Below are positions 18,675 through 28,300 of a stretch of 46,993 nucleotides of DNA, piece by piece (position 1 is the stretch's first letter; every line of letters starts with the position of its first letter). Position numbers and translations under genes: made by a program. This DNA comes from a virus. The notes under the pieces were generated by a model. The model saw only the letters and a program-made list of their open reading frames with translations. It was not told the DNA's origin and did not search any database. The stretch spans positions 1-46,993 of IMG/VR virus record IMGVR_UViG_3300025785_000031. One strand, given 5' to 3'.

Positions 18675-20063
18675 GTGGGTCAATTTTTCTACGATAAACA
18701 AATACGCAGATTTATGAATCAGTTTGTTCGCATATTCAGTGATATGTATGTTGAATTTGGCAAAGACATAAATGGCAATAGTGTATTATATCGTGTGCCA
18801 TGTCGTTATGCCGATACCAACCGACAAGTTGCTGCTATCATGCGCCAAAATAGTGACAATAGTATCAATGCTGTTCCAGCAATGGTCGTGTATATTACAA
18901 AAGTAGATTATGATCGTAATCGTATGCAAGAACCGCATCACATAGATAATATTTCAGTACGTTCGCGTGCCAAAGACCCATTAACAGGAAATGTAAGTTC
19001 CAATCAAGGTCAAAATTTTACTGTGAATCGTCTTATGCCAGCACCATATAGATTAACTGTTAATATGGAAATATGGACAAGTAACTTTGATCAAAAGCTA
19101 CAATTATGGGAACAAATAAGTGCGCAATTTAATCCAGATATGGAAATACAAAGCACTGACAATTACCTAGATTGGACTAGTTTAAGTTATATTCTTTTAA
19201 CCGATACTAATTGGACTACAAGAAATATTCCTGTAGGCAGTGATGATCCAATTGATGTTGCTACTTTTACGTTTGAATTACCAATTTGGATCACCACACC
19301 AGCAAAATTATTGCGTCTCGGTATTATTCAAAGTGTTGTTGCTAACGTATATGATGCATTAGGAAACCCAAGTCAAGCACTTATTGACCAAACTAATAAC
19401 CTTGGCAATCGTCAATATTTTACACCTACTGGATATCAAGCATTAGTTAATAACGGAAATGTTACGTTATTTCCAAATCATGGTCCAGAATTAAACAATA
19501 ATTCACTATCAATACCAACTACTTTAGGCAATGCTATACCCTGGGCACCAGTTATTCATAGTTTTGGTGAAATAGCAAACAACTATAGCATGCTTTATCT
19601 TACTGATACCGTAACAGATAGATTAGTTACAGGAACAGTTGCGTATGATCCCACCAATCCAAACAATCTTAAATTTACAGTTGATCCAGCTACAGTACCA
19701 ACCAATATATTACCAAGCGTGAATGCGATTGTGGACCCACAAGCAAATGGACCAGGCGTTGGATTGCCAGCAGCCAGCACAGGTCAGCGATATTTGATTG
19801 TTAATAATATGGGTGGTGCGAGTTTAGGAAATGGTGCAGTAGCGTGGCAAAATGCAAATAGTAGCATTACTACCGCAATGCCAAATGATATTATACAATA
19901 TAATGGCAATTCATGGTTTGTGGCATATCGTCCAAACTCAATTAGTAATGCTAGTTATGTCACCAACACTTTTAGTAGTATTCAATATGCATGGAATGGA
20001 AATCAATGGCAAAAAAGTTGGGAAGGTCTATACCAAGAAGGTCTATGGTCAATCGTGATTTAA
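18675..20063 (+). CDS. 15: T4 gp15-like tail sheath stabiliser and completion protein
   Basis: 462 aa from a GTG start 4 nt after gp14. The core matches the gp15 family: FYDKQIRRFMNQFVRIFSD, VPCRYADTNRQVAAIM, NSINAVPAM, NRLMPAPYRLTVNMEIWTSN, DQKLQLWEQI and PIWITTPAKL. gp15 forms the ring at the top of the contractile tail and binds the neck. The family core ends near residue 235; the remaining 225 residues are an Asn/Thr-rich extension ending in Trp/Tyr-rich repeats (YNGNSWFV, WNGNQWQKSW), not present in T4 gp15 (272 aa). Confidence 0.88.
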   Translation: MGQFFYDKQIRRFMNQFVRIFSDMYVEFGKDINGNSVLYRVPCRYADTNRQVAAIMRQNSDNSINAVPAMVVYITKVDYDRNRMQEPHHIDNISVRSRAKDPLTGNVSSNQGQNFTVNRLMPAPYRLTVNMEIWTSNFDQKLQLWEQISAQFNPDMEIQSTDNYLDWTSLSYILLTDTNWTTRNIPVGSDDPIDVATFTFELPIWITTPAKLLRLGIIQSVVANVYDALGNPSQALIDQTNNLGNRQYFTPTGYQALVNNGNVTLFPNHGPELNNNSLSIPTTLGNAIPWAPVIHSFGEIANNYSMLYLTDTVTDRLVTGTVAYDPTNPNNLKFTVDPATVPTNILPSVNAIVDPQANGPGVGLPAASTGQRYLIVNNMGGASLGNGAVAWQNANSSITTAMPNDIIQYNGNSWFVAYRPNSISNASYVTNTFSSIQYAWNGNQWQKSWEGLYQEGLWSIVI

Positions 20064-20482
20064 CAGCCGCAGGTGCGCTTTTCTTAAGTGCAAAGAGCGG
20101 ACGTTGTTTATTTTTGTTACGTGATCAAGATACATATAGCGACACTTGGGGACTAGTCGGCGGACAACTTGAACAGAATGAAACTTTGTATCAAGGTTTA
20201 ACGAGAGAAATTGCTGAAGAAATTGGTTTTGTTCCAGAGATTATAAAAACTATTCCACTTGAATTGTTCTCTTCACCCGATGGTCACTTCAATTATCATA
20301 CGTTTGTAATTCTCGTGAAAACAGAATTTATACCAGAATTAAGTAGCGAACACAAGGGATATGCTTGGTGTGATTTAACCAATACTCCTAAACCACTACA
20401 TCCTGGTTTATATAATTCACTCAATAGCCAAGTTATTAAAGATAAACTTCAAACAATTCAAAATATTTTAGAAATCACCTAA
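20045..20482 (+). CDS. Nudix hydrolase
   Basis: 145 aa from the ATG at 20045, chosen because GAAGG lies just upstream and the Nudix fold begins at LTAAGALFL; an open frame extends further back inside gp15. The Nudix box is complete: G40-x5-E46-x7-RE-U-x-EE-x-GU (REIAEEIGF at 54-62). Such enzymes hydrolyse nucleoside diphosphates linked to another group, for example oxidised dNTPs, ADP-ribose or capped RNA; the substrate is not predictable here. It overlaps gp15 by 19 nt at its 5' end and the convergent gene at 20468 by 15 nt at its 3' end. Confidence 0.88.
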   Translation: MVNRDLTAAGALFLSAKSGRCLFLLRDQDTYSDTWGLVGGQLEQNETLYQGLTREIAEEIGFVPEIIKTIPLELFSSPDGHFNYHTFVILVKTEFIPELSSEHKGYAWCDLTNTPKPLHPGLYNSLNSQVIKDKLQTIQNILEIT

Positions 20483-21181
20483 AATAACGGCATCTCGAAC
20501 ACTTACTTCAATGTAATTTGGTAGTGTTTTTAATATTGAATTAAAGTGATTAGTTAAGTGATTTCGCACACGATAAAATTTAGTATTACCAAATGCTTTA
20601 ACAACATTATAAAGAAAAGCATTAAATTTATCAAAATCTTCAATTAGTTCTGGATTATCATATCCAAAAGTATTAGCATAGATATTTTCGCTTGTTTCAC
20701 CATCAGTTCCATCAAACCCAAATAGAAATACTTTTTCTGCACCGTCAAACGCAGCCAAGTATGCAGCACTACTGCCTGCATCCATATGATAACAATGCGG
20801 TAGCAAATTAGTTTCTTTATATACTAGCCATGAATCATTTGTTACAAAAATTTTATTATAAAGTTCAGTGTCCATGTCAGCGAAAAATATGTTATTTTTA
20901 ATTACATAATAATCTGCTGGTGTATCACGATATGCAGCATTGCAAGCATATGTAAGTTTATATCCTTCAGCCACACGACGATTATTTGCATCTATAAGCA
21001 ATTTAATTTCTGGACTATTTCTACTAACGCCATTTCCAAGAACCACTGCAGATTTTACAGGAATATCGTATGGTAAATTACGTGATGTTACAAATATACT
21101 TTTTTGTACGGCATCTTCTACATAAGAGATAGTTTCACCGTTATAATCACGACGATATTGTGCTGCGTATATATTTCCCAT
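20468..21181 (-). CDS. DUF115-like hypothetical protein
   Basis: 237 aa. A Rossmann-like opening (KSAVVLGNGVSR, residues 43-54) followed by KLTYACNAAYRDTPADYYVIKN and VFLFGFDG resembles DUF115/MptE-like proteins, some of which act on pterins or handle surface sugars. This assignment is from overall pattern only. The ATG overlaps the stop of the fibre gene at 21181-22659 by one base (TAATG), so it is co-translated with that fibre and may modify it or a host surface group. Confidence 0.5.
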   Translation of the reverse strand: MGNIYAAQYRRDYNGETISYVEDAVQKSIFVTSRNLPYDIPVKSAVVLGNGVSRNSPEIKLLIDANNRRVAEGYKLTYACNAAYRDTPADYYVIKNNIFFADMDTELYNKIFVTNDSWLVYKETNLLPHCYHMDAGSSAAYLAAFDGAEKVFLFGFDGTDGETSENIYANTFGYDNPELIEDFDKFNAFLYNVVKAFGNTKFYRVRNHLTNHFNSILKTLPNYIEVSVRDAVILGDF

Positions 21182-22659
21182 TAGAATCTTCCTACTGCTA
21201 TTTCAATTTTTACTATGCTATCATCTAATATGATATCCATGCTCTTACCTATAATACAACCTGGCTCGTATAGTGATTTGTCCATTGCACATGCGATACC
21301 TTTTTGATCACTACTAACAAGTAGAGTTCCTTTATTTACTGGCCCACGTACTAAACAAGGAACACGACCTGTTAGTGCAATTGGTAACCAATTATCATGT
21401 TCAAAATTATCATTCATAAGATAAGCAGGATTGGTGGATACTACACCCGCAACCGAGGTATCATGAGATTGGGTTGAAACCGTAACATCAAGGTCTCCAC
21501 CAAATATCATAACAGTGCCAGGTGTATAATAATCATCCGCATGATACATTTCGGCCAAGTCGGCGTACTTTGCCGTGGTTGATGTACCAGTAAATGTTAC
21601 AGCATAACAGGTGCTCCAATAAGCACTTGCACTTCCTAACGTAACAGCATTATTACTGCTTGGTGTATGAGTAGAACTTGTTATTGTGCTAAATGTACCA
21701 GCACTACTTGAGTTGCCAATAGTTGTGCCAAGAATTGAAGTACCATTAATGGTTTGTCCATTTATAGCACCTGCCATAGTTAAACTAGTTAATGCACCAA
21801 CACTTGTAATATTATTTTGTGCTGCAGTTGATAGGGTACCAGTTAATGTTGCACCACTGTTACCAATAGTTCCACCTTGTACAGTAGTAGCATTAATTAT
21901 AGCACCATTTGTAGTGCCTTGTAGATTAGTAGTTCCACTAACAGTAAGTCCAGTTAAAGTTCCAACACTTGTAATGTTAGTTTGTGCTGCGATTGATAGT
22001 GTTCCTGTTAATGTAGCACCGCTATTACCAATAGTTCCGCCTTGTACAGTAGTAGCATTAATTGTAGCACCATTGGTTGTACCTTGTAAGTTAGTAGTTC
22101 CACTTACAGTAAGTCCAGTTAGAATTCCTACAGAAGTAATATTTGTTTGTGCTGCAGTTGAAAGGGTTCCTGTTAATGTTGCACCAGTGTTGCCAATAGT
22201 ACCAGCATAAATTGCACTACCAGTGTGAATGTTACCATTAATAGCACTTGCCGTATTACCAATAGTTGTGCCAAGAATTGATGTACCATTAATTGTCTGT
22301 CCGTTTATAGCACCACTCAGCGTTAAACTTGTTAATGCACCAACACTTGTAATATTAGTTTGCGCTGCAGTTGATAGAGTTCCTGTTAATGTAGCACCAG
22401 TATTACCTATCGTGCCAGCATTAATAGTGGGTGCGGCAATCGTGTCAGTCGTTGTTATAGTTGATGTATTAACAAACGTTGTATTACCAGCGATAGATAA
22501 GTTACCGCCAACATATAAGTTACCAGTAATACCAGCGCCACCCGTTAACTGCAAACTGCCTGTTGTAGTACTAGTTGCTGCATAACCACCATTGATAACA
22601 AGGTTGCTATCAATCGTTGCGTTACCATAAATGCGTGTGCCGTCTAACAGTTTTGCCAT
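21181..22659 (-). CDS. Tail-fibre-like protein with Peptidase_G2-like C-terminus
   Basis: 492 aa. Residues about 1-350 are repeats of the type GTIGNSGATLTGTLSTAAQ and TNITSVGTL (including a 165-bp exact-length DNA repeat), as in beta-helical fibre shafts. The last 130 residues change character: KYADLAEMYHADDYY, GTVMIFGGD, VAGVVSTNPAYLMN, GRVPCLVRGPVNKGTLL and IEIAVGRF. This tail resembles the Peptidase_G2/IMC autoproteolytic chaperone domain and is shared with the protein at 28909. It probably trimerises and may self-cleave. Late-type motif 15 nt upstream. Confidence 0.75.
   Translation of the reverse strand: MAKLLDGTRIYGNATIDSNLVINGGYAATSTTTGSLQLTGGAGITGNLYVGGNLSIAGNTTFVNTSTITTTDTIAAPTINAGTIGNTGATLTGTLSTAAQTNITSVGALTSLTLSGAINGQTINGTSILGTTIGNTASAINGNIHTGSAIYAGTIGNTGATLTGTLSTAAQTNITSVGILTGLTVSGTTNLQGTTNGATINATTVQGGTIGNSGATLTGTLSIAAQTNITSVGTLTGLTVSGTTNLQGTTNGAIINATTVQGGTIGNSGATLTGTLSTAAQNNITSVGALTSLTMAGAINGQTINGTSILGTTIGNSSSAGTFSTITSSTHTPSSNNAVTLGSASAYWSTCYAVTFTGTSTTAKYADLAEMYHADDYYTPGTVMIFGGDLDVTVSTQSHDTSVAGVVSTNPAYLMNDNFEHDNWLPIALTGRVPCLVRGPVNKGTLLVSSDQKGIACAMDKSLYEPGCIIGKSMDIILDDSIVKIEIAVGRF
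21830..22160 (-). repeat. 165-bp tandem repeat, two copies
   Basis: In-frame repeat (55 codons) inside the fibre gene; equivalent positions 21941 and 22106 are exactly 165 bp apart. It encodes the shaft motifs NLQGTTNGA, NATTVQGGTIGNSG and TNITSVG. Confidence 0.7.
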
Positions 22660-22674
22660 AATTATTCCACACTA

Positions 22675-22681
22675 TATTTAG
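22675..22681 (-). promoter_or_regulatory. Late-type promoter motif CTAAATA
   Basis: CTAAATA on the minus strand, 15 nt upstream of the ATG at 22659. Confidence 0.55.
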
Positions 22682-22687
22682 GTAGCC

Positions 22688-24229
22688 TTAAACTGGTTTA
22701 TTATACTCATCAAATACACCAGATACTTGCAAATTGCCATTAGGATTTATTCTTTGTGCAACGCTGCCACCATTAATTGTAACTTCATCAAATATACCAG
22801 TAATTTGTAGCGTACCAGTAGAGTTTACTCGTTGTACAGCTACGTTCGAACCACTATATATATACGAAGAAAATGGTATAATATTTGAAGTTACTGCTGA
22901 ACCTCCAGTTCGGGTTAGTGTAGCTGCAATTGTACTATTATCTACAATTCTATTAGATTGACAAGTTAATAATACAGTATTGGGTATTGCAGTAAGTCGA
23001 GAAGATGGTGGCGTAAACGGACCAGAGGTATATACTGCTGTGCCTTTTACTATTCGTAAATTAGAGATATAACCACTCCACGTTAAAGTTGTGTTATCAT
23101 TATATAATCTACCAATACCAACTGGCGGTGTGGTAGAATTTGTTGGAGTAACTGAATTTGTTGCAACAGATACACCGTTAACATATAAAGTATTTGTGCT
23201 TCCACTACGAACAAGTGCAACATGATACCAAATATTTGAAAGAATAATATTATTACCTGAGTATGTTACGGTACCAGCACTACCGTTTACAAAGAAACCT
23301 ATTCTGTTGCTGGTATCTAAAAAGATTGCCGTTCCATTTGTTCCTGCATTAGTAGTATCTGTGACAGTGACAATTCCAAATTGTGCAGCACCTATGCCTA
23401 ACCCATATACCCAACATTCAATAGTCCAATCTCCGCTTGTTAAATTATATGACGCATTGGTTGGTGCCATTATATAATCTGGACCAGCATTGTTAAAATA
23501 ATAATCATAGTATCCATTTGGATTAAGCGGTGTTTGAAATATCGTATTTACTGTGCCTGTTTTTGTTAAAGTGACATTATTTGTGCTGCCATCTAAAAAA
23601 GAATTGGCCGAAGGTATAGTAGGTGAGTTTAGTAACAGTGCAGTATTAGTACTTGCAGTCAATGGATTTCCTGGTGGTGTAAAATTACCAGTATAAACAC
23701 CAGTGCCATTTATAATTCTTATATTAGTCATATAAAAACCAGCAGTACCGCCGTTTGGTCCAAATATTCTAGTAGCCTGACCTGCATAACTGTATGAATC
23801 AGCCTTGCTGCCAACACTTACACCATTTATATAAAGTGTAAGAGTTCCTGCAATTCTAACAGCAGCAAAATGATTCCACTGAGCATAAGTTATTGTTCCA
23901 CCGAATAAGAAGTTACCGCCTGCTTGGTGCCAATATAATTGACTATTATATGTTAGCAGTTCCCAAGTTAGTGTATTAGCACTGGCCATAATAAGGTTAT
24001 AACCAGAAGTTGAACTTGGGATGGTTAAACCATATACCCAACATTCAACTGTAAAATCACTTGTGCCAAAATCATACTTTGAACCAGCAGTTGCAGCAGG
24101 AACACTCAAATAATTGTTTACAGTGGTGTAGTAAAAACTTCCAAATGTTGATGGATTATTAGTAATTTCATCAAATGACCCACTAACTTGCAGATTTCCA
24201 TTAGTATTCAAACGTGATGCTATTGCCAT
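22688..24229 (-). CDS. Tail protein with two LamG-like lectin domains
   Basis: 513 aa. Two copies of a concanavalin-A/LamG-type domain: the first from about residue 45 (DFTVECWVYG ... AQWNHFAAVRIAGTLTLYINGV ... IRIINGTGVYTGNFTPP), the second from about 260 (DWTIECWVYG ... IWYHVALVRSGSTNTLYVNGV ... LRIVKGTAVYTSGPFTPP). Such domains bind sugars and are common phage receptor-binding modules. Short repeats NPNGNLQVSG(V/S)FDE flank them at both ends. Its ATG overlaps the upstream stop (TAATG at 24229). Probably a host-recognition protein. Confidence 0.8.
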   Translation of the reverse strand: MAIASRLNTNGNLQVSGSFDEITNNPSTFGSFYYTTVNNYLSVPAATAGSKYDFGTSDFTVECWVYGLTIPSSTSGYNLIMASANTLTWELLTYNSQLYWHQAGGNFLFGGTITYAQWNHFAAVRIAGTLTLYINGVSVGSKADSYSYAGQATRIFGPNGGTAGFYMTNIRIINGTGVYTGNFTPPGNPLTASTNTALLLNSPTIPSANSFLDGSTNNVTLTKTGTVNTIFQTPLNPNGYYDYYFNNAGPDYIMAPTNASYNLTSGDWTIECWVYGLGIGAAQFGIVTVTDTTNAGTNGTAIFLDTSNRIGFFVNGSAGTVTYSGNNIILSNIWYHVALVRSGSTNTLYVNGVSVATNSVTPTNSTTPPVGIGRLYNDNTTLTWSGYISNLRIVKGTAVYTSGPFTPPSSRLTAIPNTVLLTCQSNRIVDNSTIAATLTRTGGSAVTSNIIPFSSYIYSGSNVAVQRVNSTGTLQITGIFDEVTINGGSVAQRINPNGNLQVSGVFDEYNKPV

Positions 24230-25293
24230 TATCCAAATACCGTATCAATACTATTAGTGGTAGCATTATAGAATGTATAAGCCACACTAGTGTTATTACC
24301 ACTGTATGTATAACCAGTACGCTGCTGTGTATAGATATTTCCACCTACATATACGTTACCACTAATACCAGCACCGCCGCTAACAACTAGCGCACCCGTA
24401 GTAGAAGATGTTGAATTTGTGCTACTTGCGGCAACAATATTACCACCGCTATAAATGTTTCCTGTGGTTACAACATTTATGCCATTGAAGTTAGACCCAT
24501 AATGGTTGTTAGCATAGATTGCAGAGAAATATTGACCGCTCGCAGTGCCAAGAGTAATAGCGTTATTGCTTACTGGATATATGCTAGTAGATGCAACGTT
24601 TGCTACTGCTGTATTAGCAGCCCATAAAGCCAACGATCCATTCTGCGAACTACTACCACGAATAAATTGTATAAAACTATCCCAACCAATACCGCTGTAA
24701 TTAATACCGAATCTTGCTGTTTCAGCACCAGTTGCATTACTAGATGAGCCATTTTGTGCGGATAATTGGAAATTAATATCACTGCCACGAGTTAATACTG
24801 TCGTAATTGCGCTTGCAGTAGTTGAGGTAAGATTTAAGTTACTTGCATATATATTACCGTTAACACCCAATCCACCAGCAAGAACTAATGCACCGGTTGT
24901 TGTACTTGTAGCAGTAGTTGTACTATTAGATACAAGATTGCCACTTGTTATATTATATTGTAGGTAAGTTGCACCGTTAAATGAACCACTATTGTTGAAC
25001 TGAACCATAGTGTTAGCGCCACCTGGTGTGCCGCCGCCACCGCCACCTGCGGTTGCTCCATTTGGATAGAAGATACCACTTGTTGTTATTACGTTACCAA
25101 CATAAAGATTTCCGCTAATATTAGCAGTGGTTGCTGTTAAGTTGCCAGTTGTAGTATTTCCGCTTACCGTAATATTATTAAAATATGGTGTAGATGCAAC
25201 AACGCTCCATGTATTTTGTGCGCTATTATAGGAATAGTTAGTTCCATTTACTGTTGCTTGCTGACCGTTTGTGGGCGAACTTGGAAAACTCAT
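24229..25293 (-). CDS. Tail-fibre-like structural protein
   Basis: 354 aa. N-terminal SFPSSPTNGQQATVNGTNYSYN, a small beta module often seen at the start of phage tail proteins, then a Gly-rich hinge (TAGGGGGGTPGG, about residues 80-91) and shaft-type repeats such as STTTGALVLAGGLGVNGNIYA. No C-terminal chaperone domain. A CTAAATA motif ends 5 nt before the ATG. Confidence 0.7.
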   Translation of the reverse strand: MSFPSSPTNGQQATVNGTNYSYNSAQNTWSVVASTPYFNNITVSGNTTTGNLTATTANISGNLYVGNVITTSGIFYPNGATAGGGGGGTPGGANTMVQFNNSGSFNGATYLQYNITSGNLVSNSTTTATSTTTGALVLAGGLGVNGNIYASNLNLTSTTASAITTVLTRGSDINFQLSAQNGSSSNATGAETARFGINYSGIGWDSFIQFIRGSSSQNGSLALWAANTAVANVASTSIYPVSNNAITLGTASGQYFSAIYANNHYGSNFNGINVVTTGNIYSGGNIVAASSTNSTSSTTGALVVSGGAGISGNVYVGGNIYTQQRTGYTYSGNNTSVAYTFYNATTNSIDTVFG

Positions 25294-25298
25294 GATAA

Positions 25299-25305
25299 TA
25301 TTTAG
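25299..25305 (-). promoter_or_regulatory. Late-type promoter motif CTAAATA
   Basis: CTAAATA on the minus strand, 5 nt upstream of the ATG at 25293; implies a leaderless or very short leader. Confidence 0.5.
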
Positions 25306-25323
25306 TGAATACTATAGTGGTGA

Positions 25324-28300
25324 TTAACCAATATAAGCCACACTCCAGTTGTCGTTGCCGTCAAAAGTAATTGTGCCAACTGTTACATCAAATCTAAGTG
25401 TATCATTAACAGCCATTTTTACTATTGTGCTGCCACCTGTATGATTCATTGTAGTATTTGATGCATATTCAATCATAATTTGCGAGGTAGTTACGCTGCC
25501 AATCGCAGTTGTTTTTCTGACGATAATTTGTGCAGATGGAACGTTATTGGCAGAGGCTCTGACTACAATATTAACCTGATATAATCCAGCGACGGGCGCA
25601 GTAAAGTAACCAGTTGATGTATTCAAATATCCACCTTGATTATAATCAACTACAAAATAACCACCAGAAACTGTAACAGTAGAAGCAATTGATGCACCAT
25701 TGCCACTTACACGAAATGCAGGACGATTTGGCATTGTAATACCAGCCGATCCACTAACCGTTAAGTTACCAGCAATTGTTGTGTCACCACTATCTTGCAT
25801 TTGAAATATAGTATTTGTATATGCACTATTAACAATTTCAATGCCACCAGTAGAATTTACACGGAAAAATTTGTTAGGATTGGTTGCGGCACTATAAGTG
25901 TTTTGTAATTTAAGAAAATCAAGATATCCACTACCACCTTGACCATAAACATTGCCTACAATTGTTAGCGCACTTGTTGTTGATGTGCTACCATTTGCAA
26001 TATAAATGTTTGCATAGTTGTTTAGTGTGGTATTACCACTTGCGCTTAGCGTAGTAAATGCGCCAGCAGTCACACTATTAGAAATTAAAGAGCGAGTAGA
26101 AATATCTACCCAATAACTTGCGCCAGTGGCATCCTTGATATATTCATAAAGAATATCAGTATTGCCCTGATACCATTGCGCACCAGCAGTTGGACTGCTT
26201 GGAGCAGTATTACTTGTGGTTAGAGTAACACCACTGCTTCCACTGCTGAATACATTGCCATTACTCCAATAATACTGTGCGCCATAAATGCCAGTATTAC
26301 CAACTAAGTTAGCAGCATACACATTTGCAGTTTGTGCAGTTATGTTACCACTTGAAACTACACCGTTTAATGTTCCAACACTTGTAACATACGGCTGAGC
26401 ATTTGTTATCAGAGTACCGCTTAATCCGCTATTTGCTACAATATAAGAAGCATATGCGTTAGCAGTTTGTGCAGTTATGTTACCACTTGCAGCCAGTGAT
26501 GTTAGCGTTCCAACACTTGTAACATACGGCTGAGCATTAGTAGATAGTGTTCCAACAAGTGCTGCTCCTGTATTACCAATAGTGCCAGCATATAGGGATA
26601 CACCGTTAAAATTATTTGCATATACTGCACCTGCAACACCAACACCACCACGAACTTGTAGAGCACCAGTTGATGTAGATGTAGTGGCTGTTGTGCTACT
26701 GATTACAAAACTATTTGTATTTGCTCTCATACGAGCAAATTCATTTGCAGGACTTGAACCGGCAAGACCAAATACTATATCGTTTGCAGCAAGAGTACCA
26801 ATGATGAGGTTTCCACCAAGCGTTGTAGTATTTCCCGCCATGTAAAGAAAACCATCATTTGCTCTATCTAGTGTTCCTTGAGCAAATGTACTGCTATTGA
26901 TACCTAAATCAATATATCCATCATTCTGCGTTCCATTATCGGCGGTTGCAACATAGTCAGTACTTGCTGCGCTACCACTATTACTGTTCTGATGATTTAT
27001 CTGGGCAAAATTATTATAATTATCACTTACCTGAACTACGGTTTGAGCAAGTGGAGTAAATGTAGATTGACCTGCGTACAATGCGTTGAAACCAGTGGGA
27101 ATGGTTCCATAAAATATACCGCCTTGTGAATAAACATTGGATGTTATATTAACAACATTACCTGTTAGATTTAAGTTACCACCAACTGTAAGGTTACCGC
27201 TCGTGCTTGCTGTTGTAAATACGCCGCTATTTGGTGTATTTGCACCAATTGCACCAGTGTGATAACCAGTAATCTGACCGCCACTACTTGTAGTTACAGA
27301 AGTTGCAACAACAGTATTGGGTGTATTTGCGCCAAGCGCACCATTGAGATAACCAACAATACTACCAGAACTTATAGTGCCATGGATTGCGGTAGTTGCG
27401 GTTATAGTTGTGAATGTACCAGTGTTTGCAGTGTTTGCACCAATAGCACCAGTAAGATAACCAGTTACTTGACCACCATTTGAAGTGGTGAAACTTGGAC
27501 TTGTAAGCGCACCAGTGCTTGTAATGTTTGTTTGACTTGCACTTTGTGAGTTAAGTGTTCCATAAAGTACTGCACCAGCATTACCAATTGTGCCAGCAAT
27601 GACCGTGGGAGCAGCTATGGTTCCAGTAGAATTTAAACTTGTAAGTGTTCCAACGCTTGTAATGTTAGTTTGTGATGCAGTTGATAAGGTACCAGTAAGT
27701 GTAGAACCACTATTACCAATAGTGCCTGCATATACTGCAACACCATTAAATGTGTTGGCGCTTACTGCACCAGTAACCGCCAATGACCCTAGCGTACCAA
27801 CAGAGGTGATATTAGTCTGTGTGGCAGTTGATAAGGTTCCAGTTAAAGTCGCACCTGTATTACCAATTGTACCAGCATATACGGCAATACCATTAAATGT
27901 ATTGGCATTTACTGCACCAGTAACCGCCAATGAACCTAGTGTGCCTACACTTGTGATATTAGTTTGTGCGGCAGTTTGTAAAGTACCAGTTATACTACTG
28001 GCAGAATTTCCTATAGATGTTGCAAGTAATGTAGCAGCATTGATTGTACCACCCGCATTTACTGTGCCTTGTAAATTAGTCGTGCCACTTACAGTAAGCG
28101 CACTTAACGTTCCTACACTTGTAATATTAGTTTGTGCATTAGTTGCAATATAACCATATAATCCTGTATTAGCAACAACATTGCTTGCATACACATTTGC
28201 CGTTTGTGCTGTTATGTTGCCACTTGCTATAATGCTATTTGCATATTCGGTTTGTGTAATGGTTTCATAATTTTGTGTTGTGATATTACCAGTTACAAAT

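Noticed and set aside
27590-28153. 187-codon plus-strand open frame inside a fibre gene; similar ones at 21686-22210, 36443-36826 and elsewhere
   Set aside because: They are antisense to repetitive minus-strand fibre codons, have Val/Pro/Cys-rich low-complexity translations and no ribosome sites; they are by-products of the repeats.
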